Shown here in pieces: positions 17,066 through 25,595 of a stretch of 64,000 nt of DNA. The stretch comes from Dyella sp. AtDHG13. GTDB lineage: Bacteria; Pseudomonadota; Gammaproteobacteria; Xanthomonadales; Rhodanobacteraceae. The stretch is taken from the NCBI RefSeq assembly GCF_003201105.1, contig NZ_QICJ01000004.1, forward strand, positions 1 to 64,000, read 5' to 3'. A model generated the notes under the pieces. It did not search any database. It saw only the letters and a program-made list of their open reading frames with translations, and was not told the DNA's origin. The position numbers and the translations under genes are program-made. The first letter of the stretch is position 1. Every line of letters begins with the position of its first letter.

Positions 17066-17458
17066 CTAGGGGCCGGCTTTTCGCAGGCGCTGCAGTTCGT
17101 CGGTGAGCCAGCTGGCGGACGGTTGTTCCTTGCCCTGGCAGCGCACGAGATACGGCTTGCCGCTGAGGCTGCTTTCGGTGGCGGCGAGGCGGATGAAGTC
17201 CTCCGCTGAATGTATCTTGCCGTGCTGCTGCAGGTAGTGCAGCTTGTCTTCGAGATGACTTTCGGCCTGCGCGCCGCCGTAGTCGGTGCCGTTGCGCACG
17301 AAGGTGCAGGGGCTATGGGCAATGAAGGAAAGCAGCGCGGCGATCTCGCGTTGGCTGGTGTCGTCGGGGGCGGCGAGCACAGCCATGGATGAAACAAGGC
17401 CGACGCCGGCGAGCAGTGCCGCCAGAATGGTTCGATGGCGTTTCGCGGTCTCGTCCAC
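17066..17458 (-). CDS. DUF5329 family secreted protein
   Basis: 130 residues, signal peptide ~1-29 (...SSMAVLAA). The mature part shows the family pattern: ALLSFIAHSPCTFVRNGTDY, AESHLEDKLHYL, DFIRLAATESSLSGKPYLV and a second Cys before the end, so a disulfide between Cys51 and Cys107 is plausible. Function unknown; periplasmic. Same strand as the SGNH hydrolase downstream. Confidence 0.75.
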   Translation of the reverse strand: MDETAKRHRTILAALLAGVGLVSSMAVLAAPDDTSQREIAALLSFIAHSPCTFVRNGTDYGGAQAESHLEDKLHYLQQHGKIHSAEDFIRLAATESSLSGKPYLVRCQGKEQPSASWLTDELQRLRKAGP

Positions 17459-17526
17459 GTATCGGTGCTCCGCGCGTGCCGGCCCGGCACCGGGCGAGTA
17501 TGACAGTGGCGTCGCTCAGGGGAAAA

Positions 17527-17551
17527 GGCGCGCCCGTCACGCGGGCGCGCC
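17527..17551 (-). terminator. Rho-independent terminator of the small Cys-rich gene
   Basis: Ten-base arms GGCGCGCCCG and CGGGCGCGCC with a 5-base loop, followed on the minus strand by CTTTTCC. It lies 6 bases after the stop of the 47-residue gene at 17558. Confidence 0.7.
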
Positions 17552-17557
17552 CTGGTT

Positions 17558-17701
17558 TCAGCCGGCTGCCTTGGACTGCGCTTCGCGCAGCTGCTGCGCG
17601 CACTCCTCGCAGCACACCTCCACCACGCGCTGGCCGATGGTGACTTTGATGGCGTTTCCGTCCAGCGGGTAATCGCAGGCGGCGCAGGTTTTCTCGCTCA
17701 T
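17558..17701 (-). CDS. Small Cys-rich protein, probable metal-binding (TRASH/YHS-like)
   Basis: 47 residues, a gene short enough to be missed by default gene callers. The sequence has an N-terminal CAACDYPLDG (CxxC) and a central VCCEECAQQL (CCxxC) separated by a hydrophobic strand, the spacing of small treble-clef, heavy-metal-binding TRASH/YHS-like domains. It ends in a charged helix. An AGAAAACC leader precedes the ATG, and a strong hairpin terminator follows, which supports a real transcription unit. Ligand (Zn, Cu or Fe) cannot be told. Confidence 0.7.
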   Translation of the reverse strand: MSEKTCAACDYPLDGNAIKVTIGQRVVEVCCEECAQQLREAQSKAAG

Positions 17702-17909
17702 GGTTTTCTCCAGTGGTCACCCGATCGTGGGTGCATTCAGAAGACCACGGGTGTGCGGGAAGGCGCTGTCGAATTCTTTAGTCGTTTCGCCGGCGCGCGG
17801 CATCGCAAGCCGGGACGGATCGCCGCGCAAACTCGGAGTCGTCTTATGTTGATGGCCGGGAGCGGCTTTTTAAGCTGTGCACCTCGTTTTCCGGCTTGTG
17901 CAGACTCCC

Positions 17910-18179
17910 GTGTTCAATATCGATTCCCGCCCCATCAGCGGCTCCAGGCATCACGCCGGTGACGTGCGCGCACTCAAGGCCTGGGCGCGCGGCGGCGGTG
18001 TGCTCTTTGCGCTGGCGACGGCGCTGTCCATGGCGTATTCCGCCGAATGGAAACTGGGCCTGATGCTGCTCGATCCCCTGGTGTGGATGATGTTGCTGGT
18101 GGCATTGGCGGCCGGCTCGGTGTGTGGCTGCGCCGTGGGCGTGCGGCGGGTGGAGCGCGCGGGCGGGCGGATCAGGTAG
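17910..18179 (+). CDS. Small membrane protein, unknown
   Basis: About 89 residues from GTG 17910 (GTG 17877 would add 11). It has two hydrophobic segments, GGGVLFALATALSMAYSA and LLDPLVWMMLLVALAAGSV, separated by a short EWKLG loop, then a basic tail RRVERAGGRIR. No known family. The C-terminus overlaps the end of the convergent AraC gene by 8 bp. The lack of a clear ribosome site lowers confidence. Confidence 0.45.
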   Translation: MFNIDSRPISGSRHHAGDVRALKAWARGGGVLFALATALSMAYSAEWKLGLMLLDPLVWMMLLVALAAGSVCGCAVGVRRVERAGGRIR

Positions 18180-19014
18180 CCGGCGCTTCGCCGCGCGACG
18201 AGCGCCGGAATTCGGCGGGCGAGCGGCCATACGCCTGCCGGAACGCGTGAGTGAAATGGCTGTGGCTGGAGAAGCCCAGCTCGGCGGCCAGCGCGGAAAG
18301 ATCATCCATCCGGCCCAGCAGGTCGAGCGCGCGCGCCAGCCGCAACTGCAATTGGTAGCGATAAAGCGGCACGCCTTCCACCTGCTTGAACACCTGGGTG
18401 AGATAGACCGGCGAACTGCCGACTTCCTCGCCGATGTCGGCGAGTGTCCAGCGGCGTGAAAGGTCGCTGGCGAGCAGCATCTTCACCCGGTCGGCCAGGC
18501 GTCGCCGCGCGTGGGTGGAACTGGGCGTGCGCGAAGTGCGCGGCCCCAGGCTGCGGCACACCAGGGTGAGCGCCAGCGCCTCGGCTTCCAGCGCTTCGAT
18601 GCTGCCGTTGTGCAGGCTGTGCCGCAGCAGCGCGACCAGCGCCTGCGCGCGGGCATCGATGCGCTGCGATTGCGCGCGGAAGGTCAGGCCGTCTTCGGCG
18701 TGGACGAGCGCCTTCGGCGCGAGTTCGGCCAGCAAGGGTTCGGCCAGGTTCATCGACAGGCAGGCGTCGCCGCCGTCGAGCGGATGGCTCACCTGATAAC
18801 CCTGCTCGCGGTTGAAGAACAGCACGTGGTTGGCGTCGGCCACCGACTGGTCAGACGCCACGTGACGCAGATAGAGCCCGCGATAGGGAAACACCAGCTG
18901 CGTGGAGCGGGCGCATTCCTCCGCGCTGCGGTGACGGCAGGTGCCACTGCAATGCACGTCGCGCAGCGTGAGGGTTTCCGTCGACAGCAGGACGTGGCTG
19001 GTGATGGTCGACAT
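18172..19014 (-). CDS. AraC-family transcriptional regulator
   Basis: 280 residues from ATG 19014. The C-terminal ~100 residues are the AraC double helix-turn-helix (WTLADIGEEVGSSPVYLTQVF and LSALAAELGFSSHSHFTHAF); the N-terminal part is a cupin-like sensor region with two Cys (CSGTCRHRSAEEC). Divergent from the PEP mutase-family gene at 19183 with 168 bp between, so that gene is its likely target. Confidence 0.85.
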   Translation of the reverse strand: MSTITSHVLLSTETLTLRDVHCSGTCRHRSAEECARSTQLVFPYRGLYLRHVASDQSVADANHVLFFNREQGYQVSHPLDGGDACLSMNLAEPLLAELAPKALVHAEDGLTFRAQSQRIDARAQALVALLRHSLHNGSIEALEAEALALTLVCRSLGPRTSRTPSSTHARRRLADRVKMLLASDLSRRWTLADIGEEVGSSPVYLTQVFKQVEGVPLYRYQLQLRLARALDLLGRMDDLSALAAELGFSSHSHFTHAFRQAYGRSPAEFRRSSRGEAPAT

Positions 19015-19182
19015 GGACGCGTGGCCGGCAAGGCTCGGGCGGGATATGGGCCGAGCATAACAAGGCGCCTGGCCCGGAACCTGTGCCGAGGAAGGGATAG
19101 CTAAAGATTCTGACAGCGCCAAAGAGGCGCGGATGGTCCCATGACGCTGCCCGGAGTGCGGGCGCCTTCACGGATCACCGTC

Positions 19183-20064
19183 ATGAGCAACGAACAGCAC
19201 ACGGCCCGCGCGCAGGCGTTCCATCGGCTGCATGCCGGCAGCGCGCCGCTGATTTTGCCCAATGCCTGGGACGCGGCCAGCGCCCGGGTCATCGAAAAGG
19301 CCGGCGCGCCCGCTATCGCCACCAGCAGCGCCGCCATGGCCTGGGCGCTGGGCTACCCGGATGGCGAGCAACTGGGACTGGACGACCTGCTCACCGCCAG
19401 CCGCCGCATCATCGATGCGGTCTCGGTCCCAGTGAGCGTCGACGTGGAACGCGGCTACGGCCGTGACGCCGACGAGACCGGCGAGCTGGTCGGTGCGCTG
19501 ATCCAGCTCGGCGCCGTGGGCATCAACATCGAGGATGGCAAGGATCCCGCTACCGGCCGTCTGGCCGACGCGCGCATTCTGCGCGACCGCATCGCCAGCA
19601 TTCGCGCGGTGGCGGAGCACCACGGCGTGCCCTTGTTCATCAACGCGCGCACCGACGCGTACATCACGCCCGGCCTTTCCGGCGAGGCGCGTTTCAAGGA
19701 GGCACTGGATCGCGCGAGGTCCTTCGTTGAAGCGGGCGCGGATGGCATCTTCGTTCCCGGATTGGCCGACTCCACCGAAATCGCCCGCTTCGCCACGGCG
19801 CTGCCGGTGCCGCTCAACGTATATGTGGGTTATCCAGGCGCGCCGGATGCGAACACGCTGCGCGAATTGGGCGTACGCCGCATCAGCCTCGGCTGCGGCA
19901 CCATGCAGGCCGTGCTTGCGCATCTGGCGCGCATCGCGGAAGAAGCACTCGCGCAGGGACGCTTCGAGCTGATGGGCGAGCACATGCTCACCGTGGCGGA
20001 AGCGAACGGCCTGTTCACGTCGTCCTCGCCGCGCATGTTGCCCGAGACGCGCCGCACCGCATGA
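19183..20064 (+). CDS. Isocitrate lyase/phosphoenolpyruvate mutase family enzyme
   Basis: 293 residues. A TIM-barrel of the ICL/PEPM superfamily, with metal and substrate loops SVDVERGYG (~86-94) and INIEDGKD (~116-123) and FINARTDAY. It lacks the KKCGH of true isocitrate lyase, so it is one of the C-C/C-P bond lyases or oxaloacetate-hydrolase-like members; the substrate is unknown. The start at 19183 begins MSNEQHTARAQAF. Divergent from an AraC regulator that probably controls it. Confidence 0.85.
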   Translation: MSNEQHTARAQAFHRLHAGSAPLILPNAWDAASARVIEKAGAPAIATSSAAMAWALGYPDGEQLGLDDLLTASRRIIDAVSVPVSVDVERGYGRDADETGELVGALIQLGAVGINIEDGKDPATGRLADARILRDRIASIRAVAEHHGVPLFINARTDAYITPGLSGEARFKEALDRARSFVEAGADGIFVPGLADSTEIARFATALPVPLNVYVGYPGAPDANTLRELGVRRISLGCGTMQAVLAHLARIAEEALAQGRFELMGEHMLTVAEANGLFTSSSPRMLPETRRTA

Positions 20065-20066
20065 AT

Positions 20067-20981
20067 TCAAGGCTTGCCTGATGCATTGCGTGCCTTGATG
20101 AAATCCACGAAGGCGCGCAGTGGCGTCGGCAGGTTCTGTCGGCCGGGGTAGTAGAGGAAAGGGCCGCTGAAGTTTTGCCACCACGGTTCCAGGATGGCTT
20201 CGAGCGCGCCGCCGTCGATGTGGGCGCGCAGCAGGTCTTCGTACATGTGCGCTACACCGAGGCCCGCGAGTGCGCCGTGGATGAGCAGATCGAGCGCTGC
20301 GCCGGGACGGGTGCGCAGCGGGCCGGACGGTTCGATGCGCACGATCTCGCCATCGCGTTCGAATTCCCACACCGGCATGGCGCCGCTGGCGAACTGGCCG
20401 CGCAGGCAGGCGTGTTGCAGCAGGTCGCGTGGATGTGCCGGCCGGCCGTGCGCATCGAGGTACGCAGGCGTGGCGGCGGTGGCGAAGCGCTGCACGCGCG
20501 GACCGATGGGAATGGCCACCATGTCCTGCTCCAGCCGCTCGTCGTAGCGGATGCCGGCATCGCAGCCGGCGGAGAGCACGTCGACAAAGCTGTCCTCAAC
20601 CATCACGTCGACCACGATGTCCGGATACAACGCGAGGAAGTCGGCGAGGATGGCCGGCAGCACCACGCGCGCCACGCCGGCCGGCACGTTGAGCTTCAGC
20701 GTGCCCGTGGGCTTGTCGCGGAACACGTTGAGCACGTCCAGCGCCGCTTCCATTTCCGACAGCACCGGCGTCAGGCGCTCGATCAGGCGTTGGCCGGCCT
20801 CGGTGGGCGCCACGCTGCGGGTGGTGCGGTTGAGCAGGCGAACGCCGAGTGCGGCTTCCAGCCTGCGCACCGCCACACTGAGTCCGGAGGCGGACACGCC
20901 GCTGGCGCGCGCGGCATCGCGGAAGCCGCCGGCCCGGGCGACGGCGAGGAAGGCGGCAAGATCGTTGAATTCCATGGCCAT
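20067..20981 (-). CDS. LysR-family transcriptional regulator
   Basis: 304 residues from ATG 20981 (an internal ATG at 20975 is equally possible). HTH residues ~15-45 (GFRDAARASGVSASGLSVAV); the C-terminal effector domain is of the Xanthomonadales/Burkholderiales group that controls aldo/keto reductases and NADPH oxidoreductases. It is divergent from the aldo/keto reductase gene at 21077. A perfect 18-bp palindrome touches its start codon (20982-20999), consistent with autorepression. Confidence 0.9.
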   Translation of the reverse strand: MAMEFNDLAAFLAVARAGGFRDAARASGVSASGLSVAVRRLEAALGVRLLNRTTRSVAPTEAGQRLIERLTPVLSEMEAALDVLNVFRDKPTGTLKLNVPAGVARVVLPAILADFLALYPDIVVDVMVEDSFVDVLSAGCDAGIRYDERLEQDMVAIPIGPRVQRFATAATPAYLDAHGRPAHPRDLLQHACLRGQFASGAMPVWEFERDGEIVRIEPSGPLRTRPGAALDLLIHGALAGLGVAHMYEDLLRAHIDGGALEAILEPWWQNFSGPFLYYPGRQNLPTPLRAFVDFIKARNASGKP

Positions 20982-20999
20982 TGTGCAAAGTTTTGCACA
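20982..20999. promoter_or_regulatory. LysR operator candidate
   Basis: TGTGCAAAGTTTTGCACA is a perfect inverted repeat (8-bp arms, 2-bp centre) in the 95-bp divergent region between the LysR gene and the aldo/keto reductase. It abuts the LysR start, so binding could block LysR expression and activate the reductase. Confidence 0.65.
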
Positions 21000-21076
21000 G
21001 CCTGTGCGCATTGGCATGGATTCTCCAACAGGCGGACCGCGCGCATAGTGATGCCACCCCATCGAGGACCTTCGCC

Positions 21077-21955
21077 ATGACGCATTCCCACCAGACCTCC
21101 CCCTTCGCCGGCCACGCCGTGAACCGCATGGGCTACGGCGCCATGCAGCTGGCCGGACCGGGCGTGTTCGGCCCGCCGAAGGATCATCAGGCCGCGCTCG
21201 CCGTGCTGCGCGAGGCGGTCGATGCCGGCGTCAACCACATCGACACCAGCGATTTCTACGGCCCGCACGTCACCAACCGGCTGATCCGCGAAGCGCTGCA
21301 TCCGTATCGCGATGGTCTGGTCATCGTCACCAAGGTGGGCGCCATCCGTGGCGACGACGCCTCCTGGCTGCCGGCGCAGGAGCCGGCGGAGCTGGAACGC
21401 GGCGTGCACGACAACCTGAGGAACCTCGGCCTGGACGTGCTGGACGTGGTGAATATCCGCATCATGGGCGACGTGCACGCGCCGAAGGAGGGCTCCATCG
21501 CCCGCCAGGTGGAAGCGCTGGCGGAGCTTAAGCGCCGTGGGCTCGTGCGCCACGTGGGCCTGAGCAACGTCACGACGGCGCAGGTGGCCGAGGCGCAGCG
21601 CATCACCGAGATCGTCTGCGTGCAGAACCACTACAACCTGGTGCATCGCGCGGACGACGCCCTCGTCGATGCGCTGGCCTCGCAGGGCATCGCCTATGTG
21701 CCGTTCTTTCCGCTGGGTGGCTTCACGCCGATCCAGTCGTCGGCGCTGTCGGACATCGCCACTTCGCTGGGGGCGACGCCGATGCAGGTCGCGCTGGCGT
21801 GGCTGCTGCATCGCGCGCCGAACATCCTGTTGATTCCCGGTACGTCCTCGCTCGCGCACCTGCGCGAGAACCTGCAGGCCGCGACGCTTGCGCTGTCCGA
21901 CGACGTGCTGGCTGCGCTGGATGGCCTGGCCTCGCCAGCAGCTTCCGTGGCCTGA
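21077..21955 (+). CDS. Aldo/keto reductase (YdbC-like)
   Basis: 292 residues, one (alpha/beta)8 barrel. The N-terminal NRMGYGAMQLAGPGVFGPP and HIDTSDFYGP (catalytic Asp and Tyr) match the YdbC-type oxidoreductases; catalytic Lys sits in VIVTKVG. The fourth tetrad position, usually His, is Arg in VVNIRIM, as in the YdbC/pyridoxal-reductase branch. The NADPH site is near PGTSSLAHLREN. It reduces carbonyls, perhaps pyridoxal-like aldehydes. Divergent LysR at 20981 is its probable regulator. Confidence 0.85.
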   Translation: MTHSHQTSPFAGHAVNRMGYGAMQLAGPGVFGPPKDHQAALAVLREAVDAGVNHIDTSDFYGPHVTNRLIREALHPYRDGLVIVTKVGAIRGDDASWLPAQEPAELERGVHDNLRNLGLDVLDVVNIRIMGDVHAPKEGSIARQVEALAELKRRGLVRHVGLSNVTTAQVAEAQRITEIVCVQNHYNLVHRADDALVDALASQGIAYVPFFPLGGFTPIQSSALSDIATSLGATPMQVALAWLLHRAPNILLIPGTSSLAHLRENLQAATLALSDDVLAALDGLASPAASVA

Positions 21956-22065
21956 AGGGAACGGCGCGCCCGCCACGGATCGGCGGGTGCGCCGCCGCGC
22001 ATGTCATGCACGGTTCCGGGGCGGGCCGGCATACTGCGCGCCTGAATCCACGCAAGGAAACACGG

Positions 22066-24027
22066 ATGTTCAAGCGCATCATGGACCGCCTGTCGGGCAA
22101 GAATGCCGACCAGGCCACGGCAACCGCGTCCGCGCCGGACGAGCAGGAACTCATCACCGTCTACGACGCCTACGGCCGCGAGATGCGCATCACGCGGGCG
22201 GACTGGCGCGACCGGTTGTTCCTGCCCCAGCTCCAGTCCAGCTGGGACCAGCCGGATGCGCTGTACTCGTTGATCGTCAATGGCATCAACGACGGCATGG
22301 TGGAAGAGGTCAAGCCGGCATCCGCGCGCCTGCTGACGATCGATCCCATCCCCGAACGCAGCGGCACCGTGCGCGCCATCGTGCTGCTCAAGCTCGGCCA
22401 TCTCGACGATGCGGAAGCCGTGTTGCGCGAGACCATGCAGAAGGTCGGCGACACCGGCACCTTGCTCACCAACCTCGCGAAAGTGCATGCCGCACGCGGC
22501 GAACACGAGAGGGCCGAAGCCACCCTGTGGACGGCGATCGAGCGCGAGCCCAACCTCGACAACGGCCTGATGTGGTGGGCCGCCATGCACAAGGAGCGCG
22601 GTGGCGACGAAGCCTATGCGGCCGCATTGCAACGCGTGGCGGCACTGCTCGGCAGCTGGCGCGCGCAGCTGTGGCTGGCGCGGCGGCATCTCGAACGCGG
22701 CGAAGTGGACGACGCGCGCGCGTTGTACGAACAGTGGCTGGCGAGCGAAACACTCGATGGCGATGCCTTGATGATGGTGTCGGGCGACCTTGGCAACCAC
22801 GGCCAGGTGCCGCTGATGATCGAACTGATCGCGCCCGCGCTGGATCTGCAGCGGCACGATCCGCGCGCCGCCATGAATGTGGTGCAGGCCTATCTGCAGC
22901 TGGGCAGGGTGGAAGAGGGCGAGGCCCTGCTGTCCCGGCTCTACGCGCTGAACCTGCCTCCGTTCAAGCAGCACCTGGATCGCTATGCGGCGCAGTTCCA
23001 GCAGCTGCGCACGCAGGAGGCGAAGCCCACGCCCATCGTCGAGCAGGCCATGGACGTCGCCGGCGTGCCCTACAGCGGGCCGATCTGGACTTACGGCCTG
23101 CGCGATCCGCAATGGTTGTTCAGGCCCAAGCCCCAGGATGCGAAGAAGGTGCTGTTCCTGTGCCTCGCCAAGAAGCTGACCGGTGGCGAAGTCGCGCAGC
23201 AGGAGCGCGAGAACGCCATCGGTCGCCTGAGCCGCGCCTTGCCGCTGTACTTCGCCGAATCCGTGCATGGCTGGACCGATGCCGAAGGCCAGGCGGTGAT
23301 CCCAGTGGTGCGCGGCGGCGGGCCGGTGTTGTTCGGCGCATCGGAGGATGAGGACGAAACCATCGCCGCGTTCAAGTCGCATGGCGATATCGTGGTGTGC
23401 GGCACCATCGACGACAGCGACGGCCGCTGGCGCATCGCTTGCAGCGCGTGGTCCGCGGAGAAGAACGACTGGATCGCCCGCGAGCGGGTCGACGTGCCCG
23501 TCGCCGAACTGGCGCAGGGCGTGCTCGCGCTGGAGCAACGCCTGCTGGCCGCGATCGGCGGCACGCGCGACACGCCTTGGGACGACGGATACACGCGCCC
23601 CACGCCGGAGGCGATGGACGTCTATCTCACCGGCCTGTCCCAGAGCCTGATGCTGTCGCTGGTGTCCCATGGGCTGGTGCCCAAGGAAAACCTGTGGGGC
23701 GAACGCAACATGCTCGAGTGGTGGTTGCGCATGGCCCTGCAGTGGCCATCGTGGGCGGTGCCCCGCATGGCCTACCTGGCGGCGTTGTCGAATGCGGCGC
23801 GTTACGCATCGCCGGTGCTGGAAGAATTCCGCGAACGCACGTTGGCTCTGCTCAAGAGCATCAAGGACGAGCAGCCGATGCTGGCGCGACTGGCGCCTCT
23901 CGCCTGGCATTGCTTCGGCATGAACGATGCGCTGGACGATGTGCGCCGGCACGCTGCCGACGACGAAGCCTATACACAGTGGCTGGATCGCGTGGCGCGC
24001 GGCGGACAGCGGAGCGTCGACGCCTAG
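22066..24027 (+). CDS. Large TPR-like protein of unknown function
   Basis: 653 residues from ATG 22066 with AAGGAAAC upstream. No signal peptide. Residues ~95-300 are alpha-helical repeats of TPR type (LLKLGHLDDAEAVLRETMQ, VHAARGEHERAEATLWTAI, RRHLERGEVDDARALYEQWL). The C-terminal half (~340-560) looks like a mixed alpha/beta domain with YGLRDPQWLFRPK and a repeated VLFLCLAKKL-type strand. I do not recognise the full architecture; it may be a cytoplasmic scaffold. It stands alone between the reductase and the MFS gene. Confidence 0.75.
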   Translation: MFKRIMDRLSGKNADQATATASAPDEQELITVYDAYGREMRITRADWRDRLFLPQLQSSWDQPDALYSLIVNGINDGMVEEVKPASARLLTIDPIPERSGTVRAIVLLKLGHLDDAEAVLRETMQKVGDTGTLLTNLAKVHAARGEHERAEATLWTAIEREPNLDNGLMWWAAMHKERGGDEAYAAALQRVAALLGSWRAQLWLARRHLERGEVDDARALYEQWLASETLDGDALMMVSGDLGNHGQVPLMIELIAPALDLQRHDPRAAMNVVQAYLQLGRVEEGEALLSRLYALNLPPFKQHLDRYAAQFQQLRTQEAKPTPIVEQAMDVAGVPYSGPIWTYGLRDPQWLFRPKPQDAKKVLFLCLAKKLTGGEVAQQERENAIGRLSRALPLYFAESVHGWTDAEGQAVIPVVRGGGPVLFGASEDEDETIAAFKSHGDIVVCGTIDDSDGRWRIACSAWSAEKNDWIARERVDVPVAELAQGVLALEQRLLAAIGGTRDTPWDDGYTRPTPEAMDVYLTGLSQSLMLSLVSHGLVPKENLWGERNMLEWWLRMALQWPSWAVPRMAYLAALSNAARYASPVLEEFRERTLALLKSIKDEQPMLARLAPLAWHCFGMNDALDDVRRHAADDEAYTQWLDRVARGGQRSVDA

Positions 24028-24208
24028 GCATCGCTGGATCGAGGCGGCGTCCATCGTTCCGCGCCGGCGTTCGTTGCGGGATCACGCCCGCTTGCTGTTA
24101 TGGTTCACGGGCAAGGGCGCGCGGCGAGTAGCGCGCGGCCGATCGACAGCACGTGTTGCGGCTCGCGCCAGCGCCGCAGGGGCGTGCGCAACCCGACGGA
24201 GGATGCCG

Positions 24209-25483
24209 ATGACGAGCGCTGTGCAGGGCCATGCACCCATCACGCGTGCGTCGATGGTGATCGCCGCGCTTTCCACCGTGGTCGAGTGGTACGACTTCAC
24301 GCTCTACCTGTATTTCGCCACGGTGCTGTCGCGCGTGTTCTTCGGCGGCGGCGAGCATTCGCTGCTGGCCACGCTGGCGGGTTTCGCCATTTCCTATGCG
24401 ATGCGTCCGCTGGGCGCGCTGGTGTTCGGCGTGATCGGCGACCGCCTCGGCCGACGGCACACGCTGCTGTTGTCGATGGCGCTGATGACGGTGGCGATGC
24501 TGGTGACGGCGCTGCTGCCGGACTATCGCCATATGGGCATGACCGCCGGTTACCTGTTGCTGCTGTTGCGCTGCCTGATGGCGTTCTCCGTGGGCGGCGA
24601 ATACACCGGCGTGGTGGCCTATCTGCTCGAAGGCGCGCAAAAGCGCCATCGCGGCCTGGTGACGTCGCTGGCGTCGGCGGCCAGCGAGATCGGCGCGCTG
24701 CTGGCGGTGGGCGTGTCGGCGCTCACAGTGGCGCTGGCCAGCCGCGCGCAGCTGGATGCGTGGGCCTGGCGCATACCGTTCTTCGTTGGCGCGGCCCTGG
24801 CCGGCAGCATCTGGATCGCGCGTTCGGCCATGCAGGAGTCCCCGGACTTCCGGCGGCAGCAGGCGCGCGGCAGCGTGCCCGAGACGCCGGTGCGCGACAC
24901 GCTGGCCCATCATCGCCTGGCGATCTGGCGCACCTTTGCCATCTCCGCGCTGGGGTCGATCACCTACTACGTGGGCATCACCTATGTGCCCGCCTTCCTG
25001 AGCACCACCGGCACGATGGGCGAAGGCGAATCGCTGGGGCTGTCCACGCTGGCGGCGGTGGCGGTGATCTTGGTCACGCCGTGGGTGGGCTCGCTTTCCG
25101 ATCGCGTGGGGCGCAAGCCGGTGCTGGCATGGCTGGCCTTGCTGAGCGCCGCGCTGCCGTCGGCGATGTTCGCCCTGATGGCGCATGGCTCATCGGTGCA
25201 AATCGTGATCGCGGCGGTGGTGCTGGCCTGCGTGGCCGGCGGCGTCAGCGCGGTGGGCGCACCCGCCACGGCGGAGCAGTTTCCGGGCGAAGGCCGCCTG
25301 AGCGGGCTGGCGCTCGGCGTCACCGTGGCCACGGCGATCTTCGGCGGGCTTACTCCGTTTCTTGCCGAACTGTTGATCGGCCTGACCGGCTGGGCGGCTG
25401 TGCCGGGCGCGATGATCGCGGTGATCGCGCTCGCGGTGCTGCCGGTGTTGCTGACCATGCCCGAGACCCGGCCGGAGAGTTGA
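24209..25483 (+). CDS. MFS transporter, metabolite:H+ symporter (ProP/ShiA) type
   Basis: 424 residues, twelve hydrophobic segments. The start at 24209 lies six bases after GGAGG (24198-24202). MHS-subfamily motifs are VVEWYDFTLY in helix 1, GDRLGRRHTL in loop 2-3, the FSVGGEYTGVVAYLLEGA loop 4-5 and SDRVGRKPVL after the central loop. Members import proline/betaine, shikimate, citrate or related acids with protons. Substrate unassigned. The hairpin at 25540-25565 separates it from the convergent receptor gene. Confidence 0.85.
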   Translation: MTSAVQGHAPITRASMVIAALSTVVEWYDFTLYLYFATVLSRVFFGGGEHSLLATLAGFAISYAMRPLGALVFGVIGDRLGRRHTLLLSMALMTVAMLVTALLPDYRHMGMTAGYLLLLLRCLMAFSVGGEYTGVVAYLLEGAQKRHRGLVTSLASAASEIGALLAVGVSALTVALASRAQLDAWAWRIPFFVGAALAGSIWIARSAMQESPDFRRQQARGSVPETPVRDTLAHHRLAIWRTFAISALGSITYYVGITYVPAFLSTTGTMGEGESLGLSTLAAVAVILVTPWVGSLSDRVGRKPVLAWLALLSAALPSAMFALMAHGSSVQIVIAAVVLACVAGGVSAVGAPATAEQFPGEGRLSGLALGVTVATAIFGGLTPFLAELLIGLTGWAAVPGAMIAVIALAVLPVLLTMPETRPES

Positions 25484-25539
25484 TGGCGGGTTGCTGTGCC
25501 ACCACTCGCTTCCACCGCCTGAAGTCCGTACATAAAAAG

Positions 25540-25565
25540 GCCGGGACCCCTTGCGAGGTCCCGGC
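25540..25565 (-). terminator. Terminator of the TonB-dependent receptor gene
   Basis: GCCGGGACC and GGTCCCGGC arms with an 8-base loop; on the minus strand the hairpin is followed by CTTTTTATG. It lies 31 bases beyond the receptor stop codon and could also slow read-through from the convergent MFS gene. Confidence 0.8.
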
Positions 25566-25595
25566 AATTTCTAGCGGGGAGGGTGAGTGCCCTGC

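Noticed and set aside
19183-20064. Calling this gene isocitrate lyase (aceA)
   Set aside because: It is ~293 residues, far shorter than AceA (~430), and lacks KKCGH; only the superfamily can be named.
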